A stretch of DNA of 6,655 nt from Psychrobacter sp. (GCA_020024075.1 JAHHUJ010000118.1:1-6655); one strand, 5' to 3'. Shown: positions 1-5,539, counted from the stretch's first letter. Numbers and translations: made by a program. The notes: generated by a model from the sequence alone, not told the origin.

Positions 1-58
1 TCATTACCCTCTTCGTCCGTGACAGTATAAGTATATCCATTTTCAGCAAGCTGATCAG
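1..58. repeat. 58-bp direct repeat, left copy
   Basis: This copy matches 433-490. The first 41 bases are identical, with three mismatches in the remaining 17 (positions 42, 44 and 56), after which the two copies diverge completely. The repeat lies inside minus-strand reading frames that give the same peptide in both copies, apart from one E/K change. The pair brackets the lipoprotein gene at 112-366. The left copy may extend beyond position 1, so its full length is not known. Confidence 0.85.
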
Positions 59-92
59 CGTAGTCCTGAACATTCGTAGCTGTACCGTTAAA
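1..92 (-). pseudogene. Start-less 3' gene fragment, left copy of repeated peptide, runs off the window
   Basis: On the minus strand a frame is open from just after a TAA at 93-95 to the window edge. It reads FNGTATNVQDYADQ and then LAENGYTYTVTDEEGN. It has no ATG, GTG or TTG codon. Its last part matches, almost base for base, the frame at 399-497, which continues to VTYQSGACLS and a stop. This suggests a truncated copy of the same gene end, whose stop would lie a short way beyond position 1. The function is not recognisable. It could instead be non-coding DNA carried along with the repeat. Only sequence to the left of the window would settle this. Confidence 0.35.
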
Positions 93-111
93 TTATAATT
101 AAGACTGTGGT

Positions 112-366
112 TTAGTTTGGCGTCTTAAATTTGTAGTTCGTATTGTCTATACAGTTATTCAATATATTTGATCTTACTTTATCAGTGTATTGTGAACCCA
201 ATATCGTTCTAGCTGCCGCCTGCTGTGTACTGTTGCATTCATTAACATTTTTTGATAGCTCAGAGTTAATTTCGCTACAGTTCCAATCTCCTAACTTACA
301 TGGAAAACACCCTGATAATATTAAACAAGATATCACTATAGAGTTGATTTTAATAAGGCTTTTCAT
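112..366 (-). CDS. Small cysteine-rich lipoprotein (84 aa), function unknown
   Basis: This is a probable envelope lipoprotein. The N-terminus MKSLIKINSIVISCLILSGC is a typical type II signal peptide, with Lys at 2 and 6, a hydrophobic core and the lipobox LSGC. Cleavage before Cys20 would leave a mature protein of 65 residues. The residue after Cys20 is Phe, not the Asp used for inner-membrane retention in enterobacteria, so outer-membrane sorting is the simpler guess. Four further cysteines (23, 30, 44, 72) could form two disulfides in the periplasm. The start is well supported by a good Shine-Dalgarno AAGGAGT at 376-382, nine bases upstream. The stop of the small frame at 399-497 lies 32 bp upstream, so the two may be co-transcribed. 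It shows no clear resemblance to the lipoprotein pair at 657-1349. I recognise no named family. It is flanked by both copies of the 58-bp repeat. Confidence 0.8.
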   Translation of the reverse strand: MKSLIKINSIVISCLILSGCFPCKLGDWNCSEINSELSKNVNECNSTQQAAARTILGSQYTDKVRSNILNNCIDNTNYKFKTPN

Positions 367-398
367 CGTATTTGAACTCCTTGTTAGCGTCTGTTAGT

Positions 399-497
399 TT
401 AACTAAGACAAGCACCACTTTGATAAGTAACTTCATTACCCTCTTCGTCCGTGACAGTATAAGTATATCCATTCTTAGCAAGCTGATTAGTTAGCAT
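399..497 (-). pseudogene. 32-codon frame ending in the repeated peptide; probable gene remnant
   Basis: The frame begins MLTNQLAKNGYTYTVTDEEG, continues NEVTYQSGACLS and ends in TAA. It has an ATG at 495-497 but no clear ribosome binding site. The segment after residue 4 matches the fragment at 1-58, whereas the sequence before it does not, so the similarity begins abruptly inside the frame. That pattern suits the 3' end of a larger ancestral gene joined to unrelated DNA. There is no signal peptide or known domain. It could be a translated micropeptide, because its stop lies 32 bp before the lipoprotein start, but a remnant is more likely. Confidence 0.4.
433..490. repeat. 58-bp direct repeat, right copy
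   Basis: This is the second copy of the repeat at 1-58, offset by 432 bp, with 55 of 58 bases matching. The 432-bp spacing contains exactly one lipoprotein gene with its ribosome binding site. This would fit a tandem cassette whose next member lies left of the window, although that is an inference. Confidence 0.85.
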
Positions 498-582
498 CAA
501 TATTTATTTTTCCGCCATTGACCGATAAGCTAATGCCTACGCCTCTAAATAGAGCAGAAACGTTTGCTCTGCTTTTAATACT
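487..582 (-). pseudogene. Possible start-less coding remnant (31 codons)
   Basis: The minus strand is open from a TAA at 583-585 to a TAA at 487-489. It gives a protein-like tail that includes NVSALFRGVGISLSVNGGK and then INIDAN, with no ATG. The composition (Gly, Val, Ser, alternating hydrophobics) resembles a beta-strand C-terminus more than random AT-rich DNA. A frame of this length can nevertheless occur by chance. It overlaps the start of the frame at 399-497 in a different phase, which could mark the junction where two gene ends were joined. No family is recognised. Confidence 0.15.
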
Positions 583-596
583 TTAACTCATAAAAT

Positions 597-625
597 AAAG
601 GTGCTACTTATCTAGTAACACCTTT
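597..625 (-). terminator. Rho-independent terminator of the lipoprotein pair
   Basis: The stem AAAGGTG plus a TACT/AGTA extension (597-608 with 614-625) has one mismatch and a 5-nt loop. Read on the minus strand it is followed by ATTTTAT. It lies about 30 bp past the stop of the lipoprotein gene at 657, where its terminator is expected. Confidence 0.75.
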
Positions 626-656
626 GATAGACAAAAAATCTTATTAAAAATAACGT

Positions 657-977
657 TTATTGTTTATGAGCTTTTTTCCAATCGTCACAAGCCGGATCAT
701 CTTTGTAATATTCATATTCGCACATTGGACCTTGTGTATATACCCATCCTTTTTTCTCCATACATAGACCTTCTTTCAAGTTTTTATGATATCCCATAAA
801 AGGATCTATACCACATTCTCGCATTTCTTTATTTTGGAAATTAATATAATCTACAAAATCCATGCTTTTATAATACTTATCTGAAGTCCAATAACTAGTA
901 TTTCTTGGCGGTTCAAAGCCTCTCATACTACAGGCGGTCAATACGCTTAAGCTTATCAGTAGAATGATGTTCTTCAT
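657..977 (-). CDS. Small lipoprotein (106 aa), paralogue of its upstream neighbour
   Basis: This is a probable envelope lipoprotein of unknown function. The signal peptide MKNIILLISLSVLTAC has the lipobox LTAC and would be cleaved before Cys16. Ser at the next position fits outer-membrane sorting by the enterobacterial rule. The mature part shares a clear pattern with the gene at 981-1349: GFEPPR then a Trp, ECGIDP at 54-59, LCMEKKGW at 71-78 and CDDW at 97-100. Cysteines at 55, 72, 86 and 97 are all conserved in the paralogue, so two structural disulfides are likely. Only CCG separates the neighbour's stop from this ATG, and there is no good Shine-Dalgarno, which points to translational coupling. 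The GFEPP...ECG...CMEKKG layout resembles small uncharacterised lipoproteins I associate with Moraxella, Neisseria and Pasteurellaceae. That resemblance is from memory and gives no function. Confidence 0.85.
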   Translation of the reverse strand: MKNIILLISLSVLTACSMRGFEPPRNTSYWTSDKYYKSMDFVDYINFQNKEMRECGIDPFMGYHKNLKEGLCMEKKGWVYTQGPMCEYEYYKDDPACDDWKKAHKQ

Positions 978-980
978 CGG

Positions 981-1349
981 TTATGGCTGTTTTTGAATGC
1001 GACTTTTACTATGTTTAGAACGCCAGTCATCGCAGAGTGGATCATTTTTAAACATATCTTGCTCACATGTCCATCCATCTGTATCCCTCCACCCTTTTTC
1101 TTCCATACATAATGACTCTTTTACGCTTGTCGTGCTCCCCACATTTGGGTCTATACCACATTCGAGCATGGCTTTGTGTTCAAGCATTATGTATTCTAAG
1201 ACACCTTTTCTCAGCTCATCATCTGTAGCATAATGCCTTTCTCCTCGACTAGGTAATGTCCAATGACTGCTCTCTCTAGGTGGTTCAAAACCACTAAAAC
1301 TACAGGCGGTTAAGACTATAGCCATTAAGACAGTTATTATCTGTTTCAT
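981..1349 (-). CDS. Small lipoprotein (122 aa), first gene of a duplicated pair
   Basis: This is a probable envelope lipoprotein of unknown function. The signal peptide MKQIITVLMAIVLTAC has the lipobox LTAC, with lipidation expected on Cys16 and Ser following. The mature protein has the same skeleton as the downstream gene: GFEPPR at 20-25, ECGIDP at 63-68, LCMEEKGW at 80-87 and CDDW at 106-109. Four matching cysteines lie at 64, 81, 95 and 106. It carries about 10 extra residues between the Trp and ECG motifs and a basic C-terminal tail (KHSKSRIQK) that its partner lacks. A purine stretch AAGAGA about nine bases before the ATG is a weak ribosome binding site. It is the promoter-proximal member of a two-gene operon ended by the terminator at 597-625. 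The pair almost certainly arose by tandem duplication. Confidence 0.85.
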   Translation of the reverse strand: MKQIITVLMAIVLTACSFSGFEPPRESSHWTLPSRGERHYATDDELRKGVLEYIMLEHKAMLECGIDPNVGSTTSVKESLCMEEKGWRDTDGWTCEQDMFKNDPLCDDWRSKHSKSRIQKQP

Positions 1350-1385
1350 ATTATTTGATCTCTTAAGGTTGATATACCAGTTGCT

Positions 1386-1414
1386 TTAATACAGATTGCC
1401 CACTCCTTAAACAA
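1386..1414 (-). promoter_or_regulatory. Possible promoter of the lipoprotein pair
   Basis: On the minus strand TTGTTT (1409-1414) and TATTAA (1386-1391) are separated by exactly 17 bp. They lie about 40 bp before the lipoprotein start and immediately after the preceding terminator. Both boxes match the sigma-70 consensus only partly, so this is a weak call based on position as much as sequence. Confidence 0.3.
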
Positions 1415-1446
1415 AATAGCCGCCACAAAATCATGTGACGACTATT
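1411..1446 (-). terminator. Rho-independent terminator after the first ligase gene
   Basis: Thirteen bases at 1415-1427 pair with 1434-1446 around a 6-nt loop. In minus-strand RNA the stem is complete, with two G-U pairs, and is followed by TTGTTT. In the plus direction the same two positions become C-A mismatches, which fixes the strand. It lies about 50 bp beyond the ligase stop at 1497 and separates that gene from the lipoprotein operon. Confidence 0.85.
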
Positions 1447-1496
1447 AAGCCTGTACTACATTCAAATATTAATACTACTGATATATTAAAAAGAAA

Positions 1497-3167
1497 TTAA
1501 ACGCCAGTCTGATTGGCATACAGCTCACGCATCACTTTTTTATCATGTTTGCCCACTGAAGTTTTTGGCAGGACATCGACAATCATGTGGTTCTCAGGGA
1601 TGCCATACTTAGGAATCAGCCCCTTTTCAGCCGCCTGCTCTACCAATGCAATAATATCTTTTGGATTGGTATCTTCAGCGCCTGACTTTAATACGATAGC
1701 AGCAAGCGGACGTTCGCCCCACTTCTCATCTTGAATTCCAATCACTGCTACGTCATCTACTGCAGGATGTAGCGATAAAATCGTCTCAATCTCCAGTGAT
1801 GAGATCCATTCACCGCCGGTTTTAATGACATCCTTTAAGCGGTCGGTTATTTGCAACCAGCCATCCGCTTTAATCGAAGCAATATCTTGGGTGTGCATAT
1901 AGCCACCTTCCCATAGCTCGTCGCCAGCATCTGCGTTTTTGAAGTAGCTTTGGGTCAACCACGGCGCTCTTAGCACCAGCTCGCCGGTCTCTTTTCCATC
2001 ATGATCTACTGCTTTACCCTCACCATCCCATAACTGCTGCTCAACCAACATTACAGGCTTACCACTTAAGCAGCGACGCTTGACATCTTCCTCAAAGCTA
2101 AGCTCACCCTCATCACTACTAAATTCGGTAATACTGATAAGTGGTGCAGTTTCTGACATGCCATATCCAGTATATACCTCGATACCACTTGATAGTGCTT
2201 TCGCAGCCAGACCTTCGGTTAAACGAGAGCCACCGATAATCATCTTTAGACCATTAAACTTCTTGCCCTCTGCCTCTGCTTGCTTCAATAGCATCTGCAG
2301 GATAGTCGGCACACAATGGGTAATACTAACTTTTTCAGTTTCAATCAATTTCAGCAGTAAGTCTGGAGCATAACGGCCGGGATAAACTTGCTTTAGACCA
2401 AGCATAGTAGCGGTATAAGGGAAGCCCCAAGCCATAACATGGAACATAGGTGTCATTGGCATATAGACATCACCAAGTACCACGCCTTGTTTTTGAGGTA
2501 AAGTACCTAAAGACGCGGCTTCAACAAGGGTATGTAGTACCAATTGACGATGACTAAAGAACACCCCTTTTGGGTTGCCAGTAGTGCCTGAGGTATAGAA
2601 AGTTACAGCAATGGTGTTTTCATCAAAATCCTCAAACTCAAATTCATCACTGGCAGCTGCTAATAGCTCTTCATATTCGCCCAGTACTATAGATTTGCTT
2701 TCAGGCAGCACATCCTCACAGGTCACACCATTATCATCAAGCCAAATGATGTGCTCAATTGAAGAGTTTTCAAATTGATAGTCTTTTACCATCGGTGCAA
2801 ACTCAGAATTTAACAACAGCACTTTTGGTTTGGCATGATTGATGGTGTATAAGACTTTTTCAGGAGACAGTCGCACGTTTACTGTTTGTAAGACATATTG
2901 CGACATAGGAATAGAGAAATACGATTCAAGGAATCTAGGAGTATCCCAGTCCATCACGGCAACAACATCACCTTTATCAAGATTTAACCCATCTAGCACA
3001 TTAGCAAGTTTAGCAATGCGTCCAAATAGTTGCTCATAGGTCATACGCTGTTTGTCTGCAAAGACCACTTCTTGCTTTGTAGCAGTCATTTTAGAGCGGT
3101 TAAGTAATTGCTTGATGGTTAAAGGGTAGCTATAGGCTTGTTCGGCAGAAGGGTAAAGATTACTCAT
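1497..3167 (-). CDS. AMP-forming acyl-CoA ligase, AlkK/DmdB-like (copy 1)
   Basis: This enzyme of the ANL (acyl-adenylate forming) superfamily should activate a carboxylic acid with ATP to an acyl-AMP and then form acyl-CoA in the cytoplasm. It has 556 residues, the usual length for medium-chain ligases such as AlkK. The P-loop YTSGTTGNPKG lies at 191-201 and YGMSETAPL at 335-343. The hinge region contains DRLKD at 442-446, the ribose-binding Asp lies in HTQD (Asp428), and the C-terminal catalytic lysine is Lys540 in LPKTSVGK. All key residues are present. The usual TGD of this family reads TQD here. There is no signal peptide or membrane segment. The start is supported by a leader shared with copy 2, with GGA seven bases before each ATG. 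The best guess for substrate is a medium-chain fatty acid. Methylmercaptopropionate (DmdB-type) or a branched or aromatic acid cannot be excluded, so no symbol is given. Confidence 0.93.
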   Translation of the reverse strand: MSNLYPSAEQAYSYPLTIKQLLNRSKMTATKQEVVFADKQRMTYEQLFGRIAKLANVLDGLNLDKGDVVAVMDWDTPRFLESYFSIPMSQYVLQTVNVRLSPEKVLYTINHAKPKVLLLNSEFAPMVKDYQFENSSIEHIIWLDDNGVTCEDVLPESKSIVLGEYEELLAAASDEFEFEDFDENTIAVTFYTSGTTGNPKGVFFSHRQLVLHTLVEAASLGTLPQKQGVVLGDVYMPMTPMFHVMAWGFPYTATMLGLKQVYPGRYAPDLLLKLIETEKVSITHCVPTILQMLLKQAEAEGKKFNGLKMIIGGSRLTEGLAAKALSSGIEVYTGYGMSETAPLISITEFSSDEGELSFEEDVKRRCLSGKPVMLVEQQLWDGEGKAVDHDGKETGELVLRAPWLTQSYFKNADAGDELWEGGYMHTQDIASIKADGWLQITDRLKDVIKTGGEWISSLEIETILSLHPAVDDVAVIGIQDEKWGERPLAAIVLKSGAEDTNPKDIIALVEQAAEKGLIPKYGIPENHMIVDVLPKTSVGKHDKKVMRELYANQTGV

Positions 3168-3264
3168 GATATAGTCCGTTATTTCATAAATTAGAGTGGA
3201 ATATTTGTATTATCACTATATATCCACTAGGTCTGTATAACCGTTAGAAGTAGTGTTTAACAAT

Positions 3265-3288
3265 AACTGTAAGATAATAAGTACAGTT
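3265..3288. promoter_or_regulatory. Inverted repeat AACTGTA-N10-TACAGTT in the leader
   Basis: Perfect 7-bp arms are separated by 10 bp. An outer GTTTAAC/GTTAAAC pair (3255-3261, 3286-3292) could form an alternative fold. The core ACTGT...ACAGT is the same as in the dyad at 3365-3389, about 100 bp away. It could be an operator or an RNA hairpin; there is no U-tract, so it is not a terminator. Confidence 0.3.
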
Positions 3289-3364
3289 AAACAGATCAAT
3301 GTGTTGTCAATTATGGTGATAGTAGCCAGTTATAAGCTGATACTTAGAATCGTAATAATGACAA

Positions 3365-3389
3365 TACTGTCCAGATCCATGTGACAGTA
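3365..3389. promoter_or_regulatory. Inverted repeat TACTGTC-N11-GACAGTA at the copy 1 start site
   Basis: Perfect 7-bp arms are separated by 11 bp, just downstream of the -10 box at 3394-3399 and overlapping the expected transcription start. This is a typical place for a repressor operator. I do not recognise it as the site of a named regulator; it does not match the PsrA or FadR consensus as I know them. Confidence 0.35.
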
Positions 3390-3393
3390 ATTC

Positions 3394-3422
3394 ATCATAA
3401 TCAATTAATTAAACGATGTAAA
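3394..3422 (-). promoter_or_regulatory. Sigma-70 promoter of ligase copy 1
   Basis: On the minus strand TTTACA (3417-3422) and TATGAT (3394-3399) are separated by exactly 17 bp, each one base from consensus. The same two hexamers with the same spacing precede copy 2 (5308-5336), and both share the stretch TTGATTATGAT. Finding the same element twice makes this call strong. Confidence 0.75.
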
Positions 3423-3484
3423 CATAAAATTCAGCACAACGAAAATTAGTACAAAAAAACGATAAGATATTGATTAACCATATA

Positions 3485-3526
3485 ATAAAAAAGCAAGGGC
3501 AGATTATTTAGTAAATAACCTGCCCT
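3485..3526 (-). terminator. Strong Rho-independent terminator after ligase copy 2
   Basis: AGGGCAG at 3496-3502 pairs with CTGCCCT at 3520-3526. An AT-rich inner stem (3504-3510 with 3512-3518) extends it after one mismatch. Read on the minus strand it is followed by TGC and then TTTTTT (3487-3492). It lies about 30 bp past the copy 2 stop, so copy 1 is probably not read mainly from the copy 2 promoter. Confidence 0.9.
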
Positions 3527-3554
3527 CACTCTTCGGCTGTAAATTTAACAGAGG

Positions 3555-5225
3555 TTAAATTTCAGTTTGACCCGCAAACAATTTACGGATTAATTTTTTG
3601 TCATGCTTACCGACAGAAGTCTTAGGTAACTCATCAACAAATTTGAAGTATTCAGGTACGCCATACTTAGGAATAAATCCTTTATCTGCCGCTTGTTGTG
3701 CCAAGGCTTTAATATCTTCTACCGTTGTGTCTCGGCATTCAGGCTTAAGAATGATAGCAGCCAGTGGGCGCTCGCCCCATTTTTCATCACGAACCCCAAT
3801 AACAGCCACATCCGCTACCGAAGGATGCAGCGATAGGATGGTTTCAATCTCCAATGAAGAAATCCACTCACCGCCTGACTTAATCACATCTTTTAGACGG
3901 TCTGTAATTTTCATCATGCCCGTTTCATTCATATGGGCAATATCTTGGGTGTGCATATAGCCGCCTTCCCATAACTCATTACCGGCATCAGTATTTTTGA
4001 AATAGCTTTGAGTCAACCAAGGGGCACGCAGTACCAGCTCACCAGTTTGCTTACCATCATGTGGTAATGACTTATTGTCACCATCCCAAATTTGCACATC
4101 TACCATAACAATAGGCTTACCAGTATAGCTACGACGCTTAGCCTCTTCCTCTAATGTCATCTCTGGATCGTCTGCTCTAAACTCAGTCAAGCCGATAAGC
4201 GGTGCAGTCTCTGACATACCATAACCGCTGTACACCTCAATACCAGCACTAAGCGCTTCTTTTGCCAAGCCCTCAGTTAGACGCGAACCGCCAATAACCA
4301 TTTTAAGCCCTTCAAACTTATACCCTTCAGCCTCGGCCTGCTTCAATAGCATTTGTAAGACGGTCGGTACACAGTGAGTGATCGAAACTTTTTCTTCTCT
4401 AATAAGTTTGATTAGTACGTCTGGGGCATAACGACCCGGATAAACCTGCTTTAAACCTAACATAGTGGCGGTATAAGGCAGACCCCATGCCATAACATGG
4501 AACATAGGCGTCATTGGCATATAAACATCGCCCAAGACCAGTCCCTGCTTCTGTGGTTGTACCCCTAAAATAGCAGCTTCCGCTAAAGTATGAAGTACCA
4601 ATTGACGGTGGCTAAAGAACACCCCTTTTGGATTACCAGTCGTACCTGAGGTATAGAAGGTTACGGCAATGGTGTTCTCATCAAAATCTTCAAACTCAAA
4701 CTCATCACTAGCAGCTGCCAATAGCTCTTCATATTCACCCAGTACGTGTGATTGGTTATTACCAAATACCCCATCACTGCTCATACCAGCATCATCCATC
4801 CAAATGATGTGCTCAATTGATGAGTTATCAAACTGGTAATCTTTTACCATAGGTGCAAACTCAGAGTTTAACAATAGCACTTTAGGTTTGGCATGGTTGA
4901 TGGTATATAAAACCTTCTCTGGAGACAGTCTAATATTTACGGTTTGTAGTACATATTGTGACATAGGAACCGCATAATAAGCTTCCAAAAAGCGATGCGT
5001 GTCCCAATCCATAACAGCAATAACATCACCTTTTTGCAAATTTAAACCGTCAAGGACGTTGGCCAGTTTGGCTACGCGCTTAAACGCTTCAGTGTAAGTC
5101 ATCCGCACTTTATCTGCATAAATAATTTCTTCATGCATTGACGTGGCTTTTGTACGGTTCAATAATTGCTTAATAGTTAAAGGGAAGTTATAAGCTTGAG
5201 GGGCGGAGGTGTAATGATTGGTCAT
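3555..5225 (-). CDS. AMP-forming acyl-CoA ligase, AlkK/DmdB-like (copy 2)
   Basis: This is the tandem paralogue of the ligase at 1497-3167, with the same expected reaction: carboxylic acid, ATP and CoA to acyl-CoA, AMP and pyrophosphate. The two proteins are both 556 residues and align without a gap. By hand count 428 positions match (about 77%). All motifs sit at the same numbers: YTSGTTGNPKG 191-201, YGMSET 335-340, HTQD 425-428, DRLKD 442-446 and LPKTSVGK ending at Lys540. Residues 99-132 and 161-214 are identical. The differences cluster at 21-50, 141-160, 347-390, 431-440 and 491-556. I chose the ATG at 5223-5225 rather than the upstream in-frame one at 5253-5255, because MTNHYTSAPQAY aligns with MSNLYPSAEQAY and the shared GGA leader sits seven bases before it. 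The diverged patches suggest a different substrate range or partner from copy 1, but this is untested. Confidence 0.93.
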   Translation of the reverse strand: MTNHYTSAPQAYNFPLTIKQLLNRTKATSMHEEIIYADKVRMTYTEAFKRVAKLANVLDGLNLQKGDVIAVMDWDTHRFLEAYYAVPMSQYVLQTVNIRLSPEKVLYTINHAKPKVLLLNSEFAPMVKDYQFDNSSIEHIIWMDDAGMSSDGVFGNNQSHVLGEYEELLAAASDEFEFEDFDENTIAVTFYTSGTTGNPKGVFFSHRQLVLHTLAEAAILGVQPQKQGLVLGDVYMPMTPMFHVMAWGLPYTATMLGLKQVYPGRYAPDVLIKLIREEKVSITHCVPTVLQMLLKQAEAEGYKFEGLKMVIGGSRLTEGLAKEALSAGIEVYSGYGMSETAPLIGLTEFRADDPEMTLEEEAKRRSYTGKPIVMVDVQIWDGDNKSLPHDGKQTGELVLRAPWLTQSYFKNTDAGNELWEGGYMHTQDIAHMNETGMMKITDRLKDVIKSGGEWISSLEIETILSLHPSVADVAVIGVRDEKWGERPLAAIILKPECRDTTVEDIKALAQQAADKGFIPKYGVPEYFKFVDELPKTSVGKHDKKLIRKLFAGQTEI

Positions 5226-5230
5226 TGAAT

Positions 5231-5235
5231 AGTCC
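5231..5235 (-). promoter_or_regulatory. Ribosome binding site deciding the copy 2 start
   Basis: On the minus strand ATAATGGACTATTCA precedes the ATG at 5225, and ATAACGGACTATATC precedes copy 1 at the same distance. The weak GGA core is seven bases from each ATG. No such element precedes the upstream ATG at 5255. Confidence 0.6.
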
Positions 5236-5307
5236 ATTATTTGAGTTATTGACATGGGCTGGTAAATTTAGACGATCTAAGCTTCGTATCAGTTTTGAAC
5301 GGCAATA

Positions 5308-5336
5308 ATCATAATCAACTCAAAGAGATATGTAAA
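5308..5336 (-). promoter_or_regulatory. Sigma-70 promoter of ligase copy 2
   Basis: On the minus strand TTTACA (5331-5336) and TATGAT (5308-5313) are separated by exactly 17 bp, giving a leader of about 75 nt to the ATG at 5225. The form is the same as that of the copy 1 promoter at 3394-3422. The copy 1 dyad near the start site has no counterpart here. Confidence 0.75.
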
Positions 5337-5392
5337 GAAAAGTATTACATTGTTTACTTTTATAGTTAAGCTAACCTCGTTACAGGTTGTGT

Positions 5393-5419
5393 TTAACAGG
5401 CTATTGTTTTTGGTATAAA
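5393..5419 (+). promoter_or_regulatory. Possible extended -10 promoter of xseA
   Basis: TTAACA (5393-5398) and TATAAA (5414-5419) are 15 bp apart. TGG directly precedes the -10, as in extended -10 promoters, which could offset the short spacer. The start site would fall about 115 bp before the ATG. No better candidate was seen closer to the gene. Confidence 0.35.
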
Positions 5420-5456
5420 TATGCTTAAATACCGCCTGTTTAAAAGCCTTGCTTAA

Positions 5457-5476
5457 GTGCTATGCTATGGTAGCAC
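5457..5476. repeat. Short inverted repeat GTGCTA-N8-TAGCAC
   Basis: Perfect 6-bp arms around an 8-nt loop lie in the presumed xseA leader. The repeat is followed on the plus strand by TATTTGTAAT, too weak a T-run for a confident terminator. Its role is unknown; it could be a leader hairpin or a protein site. Confidence 0.3.
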
Positions 5477-5539
5477 TATTTGTAATCCCCCCTTATCATA
5501 CACCCTAAAGTATAAACTTTAAATTTAAGACTGATAATT

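Larger units (their letters stand above)
3168..3422 (-). other. Long leader of ligase copy 1, with two inverted repeats
   Basis: This gene-free stretch holds the copy 1 promoter (3394-3422) and about 220 nt of leader. The matching leader of copy 2 is only about 75 nt, so about 140 nt are extra here. Two spaced dyads stand out: TACTGTC/GACAGTA (3365-3371, 3383-3389), next to the predicted transcription start, and AACTGTA/TACAGTT (3265-3271, 3282-3288). I see no small gene or riboswitch I recognise. The last 20 bases before the ATG resemble those before copy 2. Confidence 0.6.
5226..5539. other. Divergent intergenic region between ligase copy 2 and xseA
   Basis: This 314-bp gene-free stretch holds the copy 2 promoter (5308-5336, minus) and a possible xseA promoter (5393-5419, plus). 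It also holds two inverted repeats on the xseA side: AACAGGC/GCCTGTT (5395-5401, 5434-5440), enclosing GGTAT/ATACC, and GTGCTA/TAGCAC (5457-5462, 5471-5476). I find no small gene in it. Confidence 0.6.

Noticed and set aside
143..397. Plus-strand frame of 84 codons opposite the first lipoprotein
   Set aside because: It lacks a ribosome binding site and is antisense to a gene with a clear signal peptide, lipobox and Shine-Dalgarno.
1..490. Insertion sequence or CRISPR explanation for the 58-bp repeat
   Set aside because: There is no transposase, no terminal inverted repeats and no regular repeat-spacer series. There are only two copies, and they lie in reading frames.
551..576. Hairpin AGAGCA/TGCTCT followed by GCTTTT on the plus strand
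   Set aside because: The stem is only six base pairs, the T-run is short, and no plus-strand gene lies upstream that would need a terminator.
997..1233. Plus-strand frame opposite the second lipoprotein gene
   Set aside because: It is a mirror of a well-supported minus-strand gene, and its Ser/Cys-rich composition is typical of antisense reading.
1513..3039. Plus-strand frames inside ligase copy 1
   Set aside because: They are shadows of a gene whose complete set of motifs is on the minus strand.
3305..3310. Perfect TTGACA on the minus strand in the copy 1 leader
   Set aside because: No acceptable -10 box lies 15 to 19 bp downstream. The duplicated promoter at 3394-3422 is far better supported.
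3598..3960. Plus-strand frame of 120 codons inside ligase copy 2
   Set aside because: It is a shadow frame, and a similar one opposite copy 1 (1513-1734) arises only because the two genes are paralogous.
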